This document shows, piece by piece, positions 16,830 through 24,802 of a stretch of DNA of 64,000 bases. Numbering within the stretch: position 1 is the first letter of the stretch; the number at the start of each line of letters is the position of its first letter. The stretch spans positions 744,001 through 808,000 of the forward strand of contig NZ_RAPO01000003.1 in assembly GCF_003610195.1 (NCBI RefSeq), in the 5' to 3' direction. The notes under the pieces were generated by a model. It searched no databases. It saw only the letters and a program-made list of their open reading frames with translations, and had not been told where the DNA came from. The position numbers and the translations under genes are program-made. This DNA comes from Halopiger aswanensis (GTDB lineage Archaea > Halobacteriota > Halobacteria > Halobacteriales > Natrialbaceae).

Positions 16830-19700
16830 ATGGCACACGGACCTCACCACTCACGATCGGATCGCTCCGCTGAACGCGCTTCCGACGCCGAGTCCGACGG
16901 CGCCGACCGCGCTCGGGCCGACGCGTTCGCGGACAGCCCCATCGATCGACGGACGTTCCTCTCGCTATCGGCGGCGACGGGTGCCGCGCTCGCGCTTCCC
17001 GGCGCCGCGACCGCCGACGTCTCGGGCGAACCGTTGACCGACGAGTACGCCTTCGTCGTCAACCACACGCCCGACGACTACGAGGCGGCGACCGTCGTCG
17101 AGTTCGCGAACCGGGAGGCCCTCGAGGCCTTCGCCGACGAGTACGCGGCGGCGCCCGATCCGGACCTGTCCCGCGCGCCGAAGGCAGTCACGCGGGAATC
17201 GCCGACACCGGCCGCACACGCCCACCTCACGGCCGACGAAGTCGAGGACGTCCTCGAGTTGGACGGCGTCGAACTGATGGATTTCTCCCCCGGCGCGAAC
17301 CCCTGGTGGAAGCTCGAAGATCCCTACGCCGACGGCGTCTTCCCGCCGGTCGAGGAGGCCCGGAACTTCGTCTCGTACCGGGAGACCGCGCAGGGACTCG
17401 CGCACCTCGAGTCGACGTTCCCCGATCGCGTTCGGGTGCACACCCTCCGGGAATCGCCGGGCTGGCCCAACCGGTACACCGGCGAGGATCCCGACTCGCA
17501 GGACATCTACGTCGTCGACGTTACGAACGACGTCCGGGACGACGAGTCGTTCGCCGAGAAGGAGAAGGCGGTCTTCTCCCTCTCGATCCACGGCGACGAG
17601 CGCGCGGGCGTCGAGGCCGGCTGTCGGCTCATCGAGGACCTCGCGCGGGGCGACGCCGACGACTTCGCGGGGCTGCTCGACGAGATCGCGATCGTCTTCG
17701 TGTTCACGAACCCCGACGGCTGGGTCTCGCGAACGCCCCAATTCGAGATCCCGTGGGGCGAGACGCAGACGAACTTCCGGCGCGGAAACGCGAGTCGCGT
17801 CGACGAGAGCCCGATCGACACGAACCGACAGTATCCGACGATGGGCTGGGTCGACCCGGCGTTCTGGCCCGCCGAACCCGAGGACGCGCCCGACGTTCGC
17901 CCGGGCTACGAGGACGAGGGGCTCGGGTACGCGGACGTCGTCCCCGACTCGTTGGCGATCGTCGAGCACTTCCGCGGGTACGAGAACGTCGAGTACCTCT
18001 GTGACTACCACGGGATGTACACCGCGGACCACATGGTGTTCAACCTCGAGACGAACGCGCCGTTCGACCACGCTGGCACCCACGATCTGGACGAGGTCAA
18101 TATCCGGATCGGCGAAGGGATGGTCGACGAGTGGGGCGGGATCGACGCGGTTTCGGACGCCCTCGCCACGTCCGGCGAGGAGATGTACGGCGTTCCGGCC
18201 GTCCCGGACGGCGATAGCTACGACGGTCTCTTCGACTGGGGGACGATCTACGACTCGCTCGCCTACCAGGTCACCGGCGCGTTCCTCGGCTGGGCCGGCC
18301 AGCCCGAGGAGTTCGGCGGCCTCGGGGCCGTTACGGTCGCACCCGAGATCGTCCGCGCGAATCACTTCTCCGAGGCCGAGATCGAGTGGAAGCCCTACGT
18401 CGAACGCCACTTGGCCAGAGCGTACCGCATCTCGATGCGCGAGTACGCCGAGATGACCGCCGCCGACACCAGCGCGACCGTCGCAACCGGCGGCCGGGAC
18501 ACCGCGTACGTCACGTCGGACAAACTCACTCGGTCGTCCGCCGACCTCCCCCACACCGATGACCACCCCGGCAACGGACGGGGACGGGGGCGGGATCGAG
18601 CGACGGCGGTTCGCCGCCGACACGACGTCGTCCAACCCGGTCCCGGCGACCGAGGGCGCGTCGCGGCCCAGACCACCGACCGATCTCACTCGCTGTCGAT
18701 CCACCTCGCCGGCGTCGCAGGTGCGAGCGAGGGTGTCGTCCGCGTTCGGAATCCCGCCGGAAACGTCGTCCACGAGCTCGACCTCGGCGAACGGACGGCT
18801 CCCGACGCTCCGGGCCGACCGCACGACTTCGAGGGCTGGTTCGTCGACCGTCCCGAGGCGGGGCAGTGGGAGGTCGAGGTCGAAGCCGACGCCGAAATCG
18901 AGGCCGACGTGACGATTCTGGAGAGCGACGACGAGTACCCCGACCCTGAGGAGGTACTCGGCTACGAACAGCGCGAGTACACCGTCAACCCGATGCAGTT
19001 CTTCGCCGACCTCGAGCCCTTCCTCGAAGACGGAAAGATGGACGGCCTCCGGGTCCACGACGTCCGCATCGGCCGACTGCTCCGCGGCAACTCCGGGAAG
19101 CGCCGCTACGACAAACTCGTCGTCTCCCACGACGACGGCATCGACGACCCGCAGTACCTCGAGGCGATCGAGGCGTTCGTCGAGGCCGGCGGCGACCTCG
19201 TGTTGACCGATACGGGCGTGAACCTGTTGGCCGAACTCGACGTCGGCGACGCCGCTGCGATCGAGGCCGACGACGTCGAGACGATCGACGTCCAGTTCGC
19301 GAACCTCGACGACAGGGACTTCGATCACCGGCTACTCGCGGGTATCAGGCCCAGACAGCGGGAGATGTGGAAAGGGTCGCAGCTCGGCTACACGACGGGC
19401 GTCGACCAGCCGGCGACGGTCGTCGACCGCGACGCGTTCGAGAGCGCCGGCGGCGACGTCGCCGGAACCACCGGCGGTGAGGACCGCGTCGGCGCCGGGA
19501 CGCTCGAGGCGGACGACGCCGAGATCAACGTCCTCGGCTCGATCCTGCCGCCGGCTCGCCAGACCGTCCTCCACCCGTTCGGGATGGCGGACTACGCGGT
19601 TTCGTTTATGGGTCACACGCTCATCTGTAACGCGCTGGGCTTCGAACAGCGACGGTACAGGAACGGCGAACTAGTGCGGACGTACGGCAAAATACGGTAG
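16830..19700 (+). CDS. Tat-exported M14 zinc carboxypeptidase
   Basis: A 956-aa secreted peptidase. A long polar N-terminus carries a twin-arginine signal (DRRTFLS, Arg40-Arg41) followed by a hydrophobic stretch and Ala-rich cleavage site. The M14 domain has zinc ligands His254 and Glu257 (SIHGDERAG) and His394 (CDYHGMYT). The second half contains an RG-rich linker (about 575-610), a beta-sandwich domain (HSLSIHLAG ... VEADVTILE) and a C-terminal region resembling a glutamine-amidotransferase-like fold (DLVLTDTGVNLL). It likely degrades external peptides in brine. A 168-nt intergenic region with AT-rich promoter-like sequence precedes it. Confidence 0.88.
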   Translation: MAHGPHHSRSDRSAERASDAESDGADRARADAFADSPIDRRTFLSLSAATGAALALPGAATADVSGEPLTDEYAFVVNHTPDDYEAATVVEFANREALEAFADEYAAAPDPDLSRAPKAVTRESPTPAAHAHLTADEVEDVLELDGVELMDFSPGANPWWKLEDPYADGVFPPVEEARNFVSYRETAQGLAHLESTFPDRVRVHTLRESPGWPNRYTGEDPDSQDIYVVDVTNDVRDDESFAEKEKAVFSLSIHGDERAGVEAGCRLIEDLARGDADDFAGLLDEIAIVFVFTNPDGWVSRTPQFEIPWGETQTNFRRGNASRVDESPIDTNRQYPTMGWVDPAFWPAEPEDAPDVRPGYEDEGLGYADVVPDSLAIVEHFRGYENVEYLCDYHGMYTADHMVFNLETNAPFDHAGTHDLDEVNIRIGEGMVDEWGGIDAVSDALATSGEEMYGVPAVPDGDSYDGLFDWGTIYDSLAYQVTGAFLGWAGQPEEFGGLGAVTVAPEIVRANHFSEAEIEWKPYVERHLARAYRISMREYAEMTAADTSATVATGGRDTAYVTSDKLTRSSADLPHTDDHPGNGRGRGRDRATAVRRRHDVVQPGPGDRGRVAAQTTDRSHSLSIHLAGVAGASEGVVRVRNPAGNVVHELDLGERTAPDAPGRPHDFEGWFVDRPEAGQWEVEVEADAEIEADVTILESDDEYPDPEEVLGYEQREYTVNPMQFFADLEPFLEDGKMDGLRVHDVRIGRLLRGNSGKRRYDKLVVSHDDGIDDPQYLEAIEAFVEAGGDLVLTDTGVNLLAELDVGDAAAIEADDVETIDVQFANLDDRDFDHRLLAGIRPRQREMWKGSQLGYTTGVDQPATVVDRDAFESAGGDVAGTTGGEDRVGAGTLEADDAEINVLGSILPPARQTVLHPFGMADYAVSFMGHTLICNALGFEQRRYRNGELVRTYGKIR

Positions 19701-19748
19701 GACGGATCGTCGTCTCGCCGACCCATCGACGGGTTCAGTCCGTCGGTG

Positions 19749-21461
19749 TTACCGCAGCGCCGCGAGATCGAACTCGAAGCCGGCGATGGGGACCTCGAGG
19801 TCGTGCTCGACGAGCACCTTGGGATGCACCTCGCCGATCACGCCGACTTCCTCGCCGTCGATGACGACGCTGGCCGTTCGACCCGAAATGAAGGTGGGGT
19901 GCTCCGTGGGCGGCGTCTCGAGGTCGACGTCGAAGCGGCGACAGAGCGCCTGCAGGCGCGCCTTGGCGTCCTCGTAGCCGGCTTCGTGGCTCGCGAGGAC
20001 GGCGCCGACGCGCCGGCGCTCGGCGACGCCGGTGTTCTCGCTCTCGTCGACCTCGGCGGTGAAGCCGATCTCCGCGAGGTCCTGCGGGTACGCACGGTGG
20101 GTGTTTCGCTCGAGGACCATCAGCAGCGACGGCGTGACCCACGTCCGCAGCATCGTGAAGTCCTCGCTGTAGGGCTCCTTGATCGTCGCGGGCTCGCCGG
20201 CGCCGTAGACGTCCGTTCCCGGCTCGATATCGAGGCGCTCGTAGTTCTCCGCCTCGTTGATCATGTGGAAGTTCAGCAGGTCCTCGAAGCCCAGCCCGAC
20301 GAGCTGCTCGCGGACCGAGCGCTCGAGCCGCGAGCGCTCGTGGCGGCCGCCGACGGTGCCGACGTCGGGGTAGCGGGGCTCGAGGTCGTTGAAGCCGTAC
20401 GCGCGCCCGAGGTCGTCGATGACGTCCAGCGGGTGGAGCACGTCGACGCGGTAGGGCGGTACGGTGACCTCGTAGACGAGGTCGCCGTCTTCGCTTTCTT
20501 CCCTTTCGGCCTCGAGGCCCGACCGCTCCGCGAGGTCGATCACTTCTTCGGGATCGAGGTCGATGCCGAGGATGGTCTCGATGCGGTCGTGAGCGACCGT
20601 CTTCGTCTTCGTCGAGAGATCCGGGCGGACGATTTCGTGGTCCGGGTACTCGACGTTGACCTCCTCGAGCGTGGCGCCGCGGCCGGCCAGCGCGTAGCAG
20701 ACGATGTTGAGCATCTTGTCGATCGTCCACTGGTCGGTACCGGTCATCTCGACGAACAGGTCCCGCGAGTCCGTCGAGACCTCGGTGCGCCGACCGTTGA
20801 TGACCGGCGGGAACGAGAACAGCCCGAGATCGTCGTAGATCGCCGGGTAGCGCTCGTACTCGCTGACCAGATCGGCGTAGGTCTGGCCGGTCTGGTGCTC
20901 CTCGAGCACCTCGGCCGGCGTCATTTCCTGATCCGAGTCCAGCGGGACGAACGTATCTTCGTCGGGCTCTAAGCCGACGTACTCGATCGTCGGGTTGCCC
21001 TCGGTGGCGGGGCTGCCCTTGAGCATCGTCAGGTCGTGGATCCCGATCGCGCCCTTCGCGCGCTTGCGGCCCATCGTCGCGTGAAGCTTTTCCTGCAGTT
21101 GGATGAGCGACTCGAGGCTCTCCTCGTCGAGATCCACGTCGCGGATCACCGCGCCCGTGACGTAGGGACGCTCGTCCGGCACCGACTCGTCGACCTCGAT
21201 GGTCCAGTCGGCGTTATTTGTCGAGGGGACGTGCACCCCGCGGGCGTCGCCGTACTGGTAGCGCAGCGAGCGCGCGACGCCCTCGACGGAGAGCCGGTCG
21301 AGCCGGTCGGGCGCGAACTCGAGTTCGAACGCGCCGTCCTCCGTGCGGCCCTCGAACTCGAGGCCGAGCCCGAACAGGTCCTCCTTGAGTTCTTCGTCGC
21401 CTTTCTCCTCGCGACCGGTCAGGTCCCGCAGTTCGTCGGGGTCGATGTCGACCGTGGGCAT
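19749..21461 (-). CDS. pheT: Phenylalanyl-tRNA synthetase beta subunit
   Basis: A 570-aa archaeal-type beta chain. It begins MPTVDIDPDELRDLTG, has the B3/B4 tRNA-editing region in the middle, the B5 domain (YPDHEIVRPDLSTKT ... GIDLDPEEVIDLAERSG) and a C-terminal catalytic-like core ending FEFDLAAL. With PheS it forms the heterotetramer that charges tRNA-Phe and edits mischarged Tyr. Its ATG overlaps the last base of the pheS stop (TGATG), so the two are translated together. No FDX-ACB domain is present, as usual in archaea. Confidence 0.96.
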   Translation of the reverse strand: MPTVDIDPDELRDLTGREEKGDEELKEDLFGLGLEFEGRTEDGAFELEFAPDRLDRLSVEGVARSLRYQYGDARGVHVPSTNNADWTIEVDESVPDERPYVTGAVIRDVDLDEESLESLIQLQEKLHATMGRKRAKGAIGIHDLTMLKGSPATEGNPTIEYVGLEPDEDTFVPLDSDQEMTPAEVLEEHQTGQTYADLVSEYERYPAIYDDLGLFSFPPVINGRRTEVSTDSRDLFVEMTGTDQWTIDKMLNIVCYALAGRGATLEEVNVEYPDHEIVRPDLSTKTKTVAHDRIETILGIDLDPEEVIDLAERSGLEAEREESEDGDLVYEVTVPPYRVDVLHPLDVIDDLGRAYGFNDLEPRYPDVGTVGGRHERSRLERSVREQLVGLGFEDLLNFHMINEAENYERLDIEPGTDVYGAGEPATIKEPYSEDFTMLRTWVTPSLLMVLERNTHRAYPQDLAEIGFTAEVDESENTGVAERRRVGAVLASHEAGYEDAKARLQALCRRFDVDLETPPTEHPTFISGRTASVVIDGEEVGVIGEVHPKVLVEHDLEVPIAGFEFDLAALR

Positions 21462-22987
21462 CAGTAGGTCACCTCCGTGTTGCGCAGCAGTTCCAGGTCA
21501 CACAGCGTGCCGTGGATGTCCCGGATGTCTTCGAAACCGTACATCAGCATCAGCAGGCGCTCTAAGGCCAGTCCCCAGGCCATGACGTCGCACTCCACGC
21601 CCAGCGGCTCGAGCATCTCCTCGCGGAAGATGCCCGAGTTGCCGATCTCGACGAGTTCCCCGGTGGTGGGATGGGTGCCGAACAGCTCGAAGCTCGGCTC
21701 CGTGTAGGGGTTGTAGTGGGGCTTGAACCGAATGTCCTCGATGCCGAACTGGGCGTAGAACTCCTCGAAGGTGCCCATCAGATCGCGCACCGAGAGGTCC
21801 TCGGCCATCACCCAGCCCTCGATCTGGAAGAACTCGAGCAGGTGCGTCGGGTCCAGCGTGTCGTTGCGGTAGACCTTCTCGACGCTGAAGAAGCGGGCCG
21901 GCGGCTCGATGTCGCCGATCTGTTCGCCCGACAGGTAGCGCGTCGAGAGCGAGGTCGTGTGCCCGCGCAGCGCGAGCGCCCGCGCGAAGTCCTCGTCCCA
22001 CGGCGAGTGGTAGCCCTCGCCGTCCTCGCCGACGCCCTCCCTGTGGGCGCGCTCGACGTCCTCGACGAGGTCTTCGGGGAGGTCGTCGATGTGGGTCGGC
22101 TGCTCGAGGGCGAACCGGTCCCAGTGCGTTCTGGCCGGGTGGTCCTGGGGCATGAACAGGCAGTCGTTGATCCAGAAGTCCGCGTCGACGTGCGGGCCCT
22201 GCATCTCTTGGAAGCCCATCCCGACGAGGACGTCCTTGACGCGCTCGGCGGTCTGGCGCAGGATGTGGACGTTCCCGCCCTCGAAGCGCTCGGCGTCGGC
22301 CTCGACGTTGTAGTCGGCGAACTCGACGTCCTCCCACTCGCCGCTGGTGAGCAGTTCGGACGTGACCTGCCCGACCGTCTCGGCGGTCTCGATGCCGGCC
22401 ATCAGTTCGGTGACGGCCCGCTCGGTCAGAGTCGCCTCGCGGACGGTCGTCTCCGAGATTTCGACCAGTCCGCGCCGGTCGAGTTGCTCGAGCGTGTCCG
22501 CATCGACGTCGACGGCGTCGCGGGGCGTCTCGCCGGTGCCCTCGAGGGACGCGAGCGCGTTCGCCTCCGCGTCCGCGTCGGGGTCGGCGTCGGGATCGGC
22601 GGTGATCTCGCCGCTGTCGATCGTGCCGTACCCCTTGCGCGCGTAGTTCGAGAGCGCGATATCGACTTGGGGCCCCTCGAGTCCCGACGCGCCGATGACC
22701 TGCCCCATCTGAACGGGCTCGGCGTCGGCGCCGGCCTCGAGGGCGGCCTCGTAGAGTCGGATCTCGGGGAGCGTCTCGGTCGCGTACTCGCCCCCTTCCT
22801 CGGTCAGTCGGATCGTTTCGTCGACCCGCTCGTCGACGGCGACCAGCCCCTCGTCCTCGAGTTCGAAGACCGCGCCGGTGACGGTCTCCGGGGGCAGGTC
22901 GGTCGCCTCGGCGAGGGCGTCGACGGACGTTGCCTCGTCCGCGCTCGCGGCCTCCAAGACCGCGACCTGTGATTCTGGAAGTTGCAT
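21461..22987 (-). CDS. pheS: Phenylalanyl-tRNA synthetase alpha subunit
   Basis: A 508-aa class II catalytic subunit. The N-terminal third contains winged-helix tRNA-binding modules (LPESQVAVLEAA ... LEDEGLVAVDE) with a halophilic insert of DPDADPDADAEANA. Motif 2 lies near FFSVEKVYRNDTLDPTHL, with motif 3 in GLALERLLMLMYG. It attaches Phe to tRNA-Phe. The transcript most likely begins about 270 nt upstream, with a Phe-rich leader peptide and several hairpins in between (see separate entries), so expression may respond to Phe-tRNA charging. Confidence 0.96.
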   Translation of the reverse strand: MQLPESQVAVLEAASADEATSVDALAEATDLPPETVTGAVFELEDEGLVAVDERVDETIRLTEEGGEYATETLPEIRLYEAALEAGADAEPVQMGQVIGASGLEGPQVDIALSNYARKGYGTIDSGEITADPDADPDADAEANALASLEGTGETPRDAVDVDADTLEQLDRRGLVEISETTVREATLTERAVTELMAGIETAETVGQVTSELLTSGEWEDVEFADYNVEADAERFEGGNVHILRQTAERVKDVLVGMGFQEMQGPHVDADFWINDCLFMPQDHPARTHWDRFALEQPTHIDDLPEDLVEDVERAHREGVGEDGEGYHSPWDEDFARALALRGHTTSLSTRYLSGEQIGDIEPPARFFSVEKVYRNDTLDPTHLLEFFQIEGWVMAEDLSVRDLMGTFEEFYAQFGIEDIRFKPHYNPYTEPSFELFGTHPTTGELVEIGNSGIFREEMLEPLGVECDVMAWGLALERLLMLMYGFEDIRDIHGTLCDLELLRNTEVTY

Positions 22988-23085
22988 TCGCTTGTTTGGA
23001 TGGCTGACGGGCGGTCAGTTAGCGGTTCCGACTCGGATCGGCGTTTCGACGCTGGCGAGGCCAGCCTCCCGATCCGATACTGACG

Positions 23086-23110
23086 GCCGCCGATCACAAC
23101 GATCGGCGGC
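23086..23110 (-). promoter_or_regulatory. Strong 10-bp hairpin in the pheST leader RNA
   Basis: GCCGCCGATC and GATCGGCGGC are perfectly complementary with a five-base loop (23096-23100). No U-run follows, so it is not a typical terminator; it could be a pausing or structural element. A further six-bp stem (GCTGGC/GCCAGC, 23051-23065) lies between it and pheS. Confidence 0.6.
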
Positions 23111-23149
23111 GTGCGGTCGGTTTCGCCGCGGATGTCCGGTGTGGACGCC

Positions 23150-23178
23150 CGCGGGTCCGCCGACCCGCGTTACGCGGG
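23150..23178 (-). promoter_or_regulatory. Mutually exclusive hairpins at the end of the leader ORF
   Basis: On the minus strand, CCCGCG (23178-23173, last leader codons) can pair with CGCGGG (23169-23164) around the TAA stop: six pairs, three-base loop. Alternatively CGCGGGTC (23169-23162) pairs perfectly with GACCCGCG (23157-23150), eight pairs with a four-base loop. The middle segment is shared, so only one can form, and a ribosome at the Phe codons or stop would decide which. Confidence 0.65.
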
Positions 23179-23253
23179 GAAGAAGAAGCCGAATCCCGAT
23201 CGCGGCCGCTGGGGCTGACTGACGACGCCTCCGGCGTGGGATTCGGATGCCAT
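23170..23253 (-). CDS. Putative Phe-rich leader peptide of pheST (27 aa)
   Basis: A 27-codon frame that starts with ATG, ends in TAA and finishes SGFGFFFPA: four of the last seven residues are Phe, encoded by TTC codons, three of them consecutive. It lies 182 nt upstream of pheS on the same strand. A TATA-like element 24-32 nt upstream suggests a leaderless transcript starting at this ATG. The last two sense codons (CCC GCG) form the first arm of competing hairpins. The layout parallels the bacterial pheM leader before pheST. No such archaeal element is known to me; translation is inferred, not shown. Confidence 0.6.
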   Translation of the reverse strand: MASESHAGGVVSQPQRPRSGFGFFFPA

Positions 23254-23276
23254 ATGCGTTCGATGCGAGGGGGGAA

Positions 23277-23285
23277 GCAAAAACG
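23277..23285 (-). promoter_or_regulatory. TATA-like element for the pheST leader transcript
   Basis: CGTTTTTGC on the minus strand, centred about 28 nt before the leader ATG (23253). It predicts transcription from about 23253-23256, that is, a leaderless leader-peptide mRNA. Confidence 0.45.
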
Positions 23286-23321
23286 TTGCGGGTTGGTAGC
23301 AGACCGGACGGCGGCAGCGGT

Positions 23322-24689
23322 TCAGCCGTTCGAAAGCCGCGTCGTCTCGAGCGTCCCCGAATCGACCCAGACGAATCCCGACTGCTCGGCGGCGGCTTTC
23401 GCCTCCCGAACCGCGTCGGGGTCGAACGGATCGTCGAACTCGATCCGGCGCTCCTCGGGTTCGACGGCCGGCAGTTCCGGCAGGAAGTCGTCGTCCTCGA
23501 GCAGCCCCTCGACCGAGACCTTGCCGCCGGCGCCGAGCGCAGCGCCGAGCGCACGGTAGCGGTCGTTTTCGGTCTCCCACTCGACGTCGGAGCCGAACGA
23601 ATCGTTCGAGACGCGGGTCCTGGTGGTCGTTCCAGAGAGCGTACCGAAGCCGTCGTCCGATTCCGATTCGCTGTCGGTGACGTCCGCTCGAGGCTCGTCG
23701 GATCCTCGCTTCGTACCGTCATCGGTCGTCGGCGACGAGTCATCGCCGCCGCTGACGCGCGAGACGGTCGGCGATCCGCGGAGTTCGAACCCGTCGGCTT
23801 CCCTCGAGGGCGGGGCCGTCGTCCGGTTCGCCGTGTCGGGTTCTCGCTGTCGGGTTTCGGACGCAGCGCTGGTGGCGGACGCCGCGGCTTCGGTTGCACC
23901 GCTTTGCTCGCTCGCTGGTTCGGCTTCGGCTTCTTCGATGAGCGAGCCGATTTCATCGTCCCCGCCCTCGAGTGCCGTCGATTCGTCGTCGGCGTCGTAG
24001 CCGCTATCGCGTTCGCGGTCGTGGGCCCATGTGGGCCACGGCTCGTCGGCACCGTCCGTTGCTTCGTCCGGGACGTACGCCTCGAGACTGTGTTCAGGAA
24101 GTAACGGCCGCTCGACCGCCGTAATCCGCGGGCCGTACCGATCCCGCAGGCGCTCGAGTTCCTGTTCGTCGACCAGCGCGGCGCGCCAGCGGTCGACGCC
24201 CGACGACAGCAGGACGAACCGAGCGGCCGTTCCGGACAGCAGCGCTTCGTTGATCGCGTGCAGGACCGCGGGCAGGTTGTCGGTACCAAGCGGCGTGTCG
24301 GGGTACTCGAACGTCGTCTCGCGCTGCCGGCCGCCGTGGTCGGTCGCCTCGAGGTGCAGTCCCTGCGACGTCCCCCGTCTACGACCCGTCGCTGAGAGCG
24401 CGAACGACCAGTCGATCGCCTCGAAAACGGTCGTTAGCTCGCGCTCCAGAGATTCTCGCGAATAGCGTGCAGCACAGTTGAGCCCCCGGCCGCTCCGGGC
24501 GACCGTCTGCCGGAGGACGGCCGTTCGATTTCGGCCGTCCGAGAGAACGTCCGCGAGGGCGGCCTCGAGCGGGTCGTCGGTCCCGGCGCTCCGGCCGCTC
24601 CGTCGACGGTCGATATCCGCCGTCGTCACGCTGAACGTGCCGAGGACGTCCGCACAGACGAGGAGGGTATCGCGGGGAGGGCGGGCCAT
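23322..24689 (-). CDS. Unrecognised acidic haloarchaeal protein (455 aa)
   Basis: I do not recognise a named family. The N-terminal half (1-210) looks folded: MARPPRDTLLVCADVLGTFSV, then LCAAR-like Cys segments and ARFVLLSSGVDRWRAAL, suggesting an alpha/beta domain. Residues about 215-365 are a disordered Ser/Asp/Glu/Thr-rich stretch, and the C-terminal 85 residues are folded again (RALGAALGAGGKVSVEGLLEDDDFLPELPA ... VWVDSGTLETTRL). A TATA box (TATATA, 24717-24722) sits about 30 nt before the ATG at 24689, so this start is preferred over GTG 24707. It ends 68 nt before the leader-peptide ATG of pheST. Confidence 0.75.
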   Translation of the reverse strand: MARPPRDTLLVCADVLGTFSVTTADIDRRRSGRSAGTDDPLEAALADVLSDGRNRTAVLRQTVARSGRGLNCAARYSRESLERELTTVFEAIDWSFALSATGRRRGTSQGLHLEATDHGGRQRETTFEYPDTPLGTDNLPAVLHAINEALLSGTAARFVLLSSGVDRWRAALVDEQELERLRDRYGPRITAVERPLLPEHSLEAYVPDEATDGADEPWPTWAHDRERDSGYDADDESTALEGGDDEIGSLIEEAEAEPASEQSGATEAAASATSAASETRQREPDTANRTTAPPSREADGFELRGSPTVSRVSGGDDSSPTTDDGTKRGSDEPRADVTDSESESDDGFGTLSGTTTRTRVSNDSFGSDVEWETENDRYRALGAALGAGGKVSVEGLLEDDDFLPELPAVEPEERRIEFDDPFDPDAVREAKAAAEQSGFVWVDSGTLETTRLSNG

Positions 24690-24716
24690 TCGTCCGAGTG
24701 GTTTCACGAACGGGCC

Positions 24717-24722
24717 TATATA
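24717..24722 (-). promoter_or_regulatory. TATA box, leaderless promoter
   Basis: TATATA centred 30 nt upstream of the ATG at 24689 in otherwise GC-rich sequence; it decides the start of the 455-aa protein. Confidence 0.6.
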
Positions 24723-24802
24723 ACTTCGTCAGACAACGACCTGTAAGTTAGGGGAAAGAACGCGAAACGAGTCCGATAGCGGCGCCGATTCGAACGCCGT
24801 CG

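Noticed and set aside
18535..18690. Possible frameshift in the RG-rich stretch of the M14 peptidase
   Set aside because: Both flanks stay in one frame and similarity resumes with HSLSIHLAG, so the stretch is read as a low-complexity linker.
16965..19328. 787-codon minus-strand frame opposite the M14 peptidase
   Set aside because: Same reason; the plus strand shows a Tat signal, zinc ligands and a coherent domain order.
23086..23110. Strong hairpin considered as an intrinsic terminator
   Set aside because: No T-run follows on the minus strand and it lies between the leader peptide and pheS.
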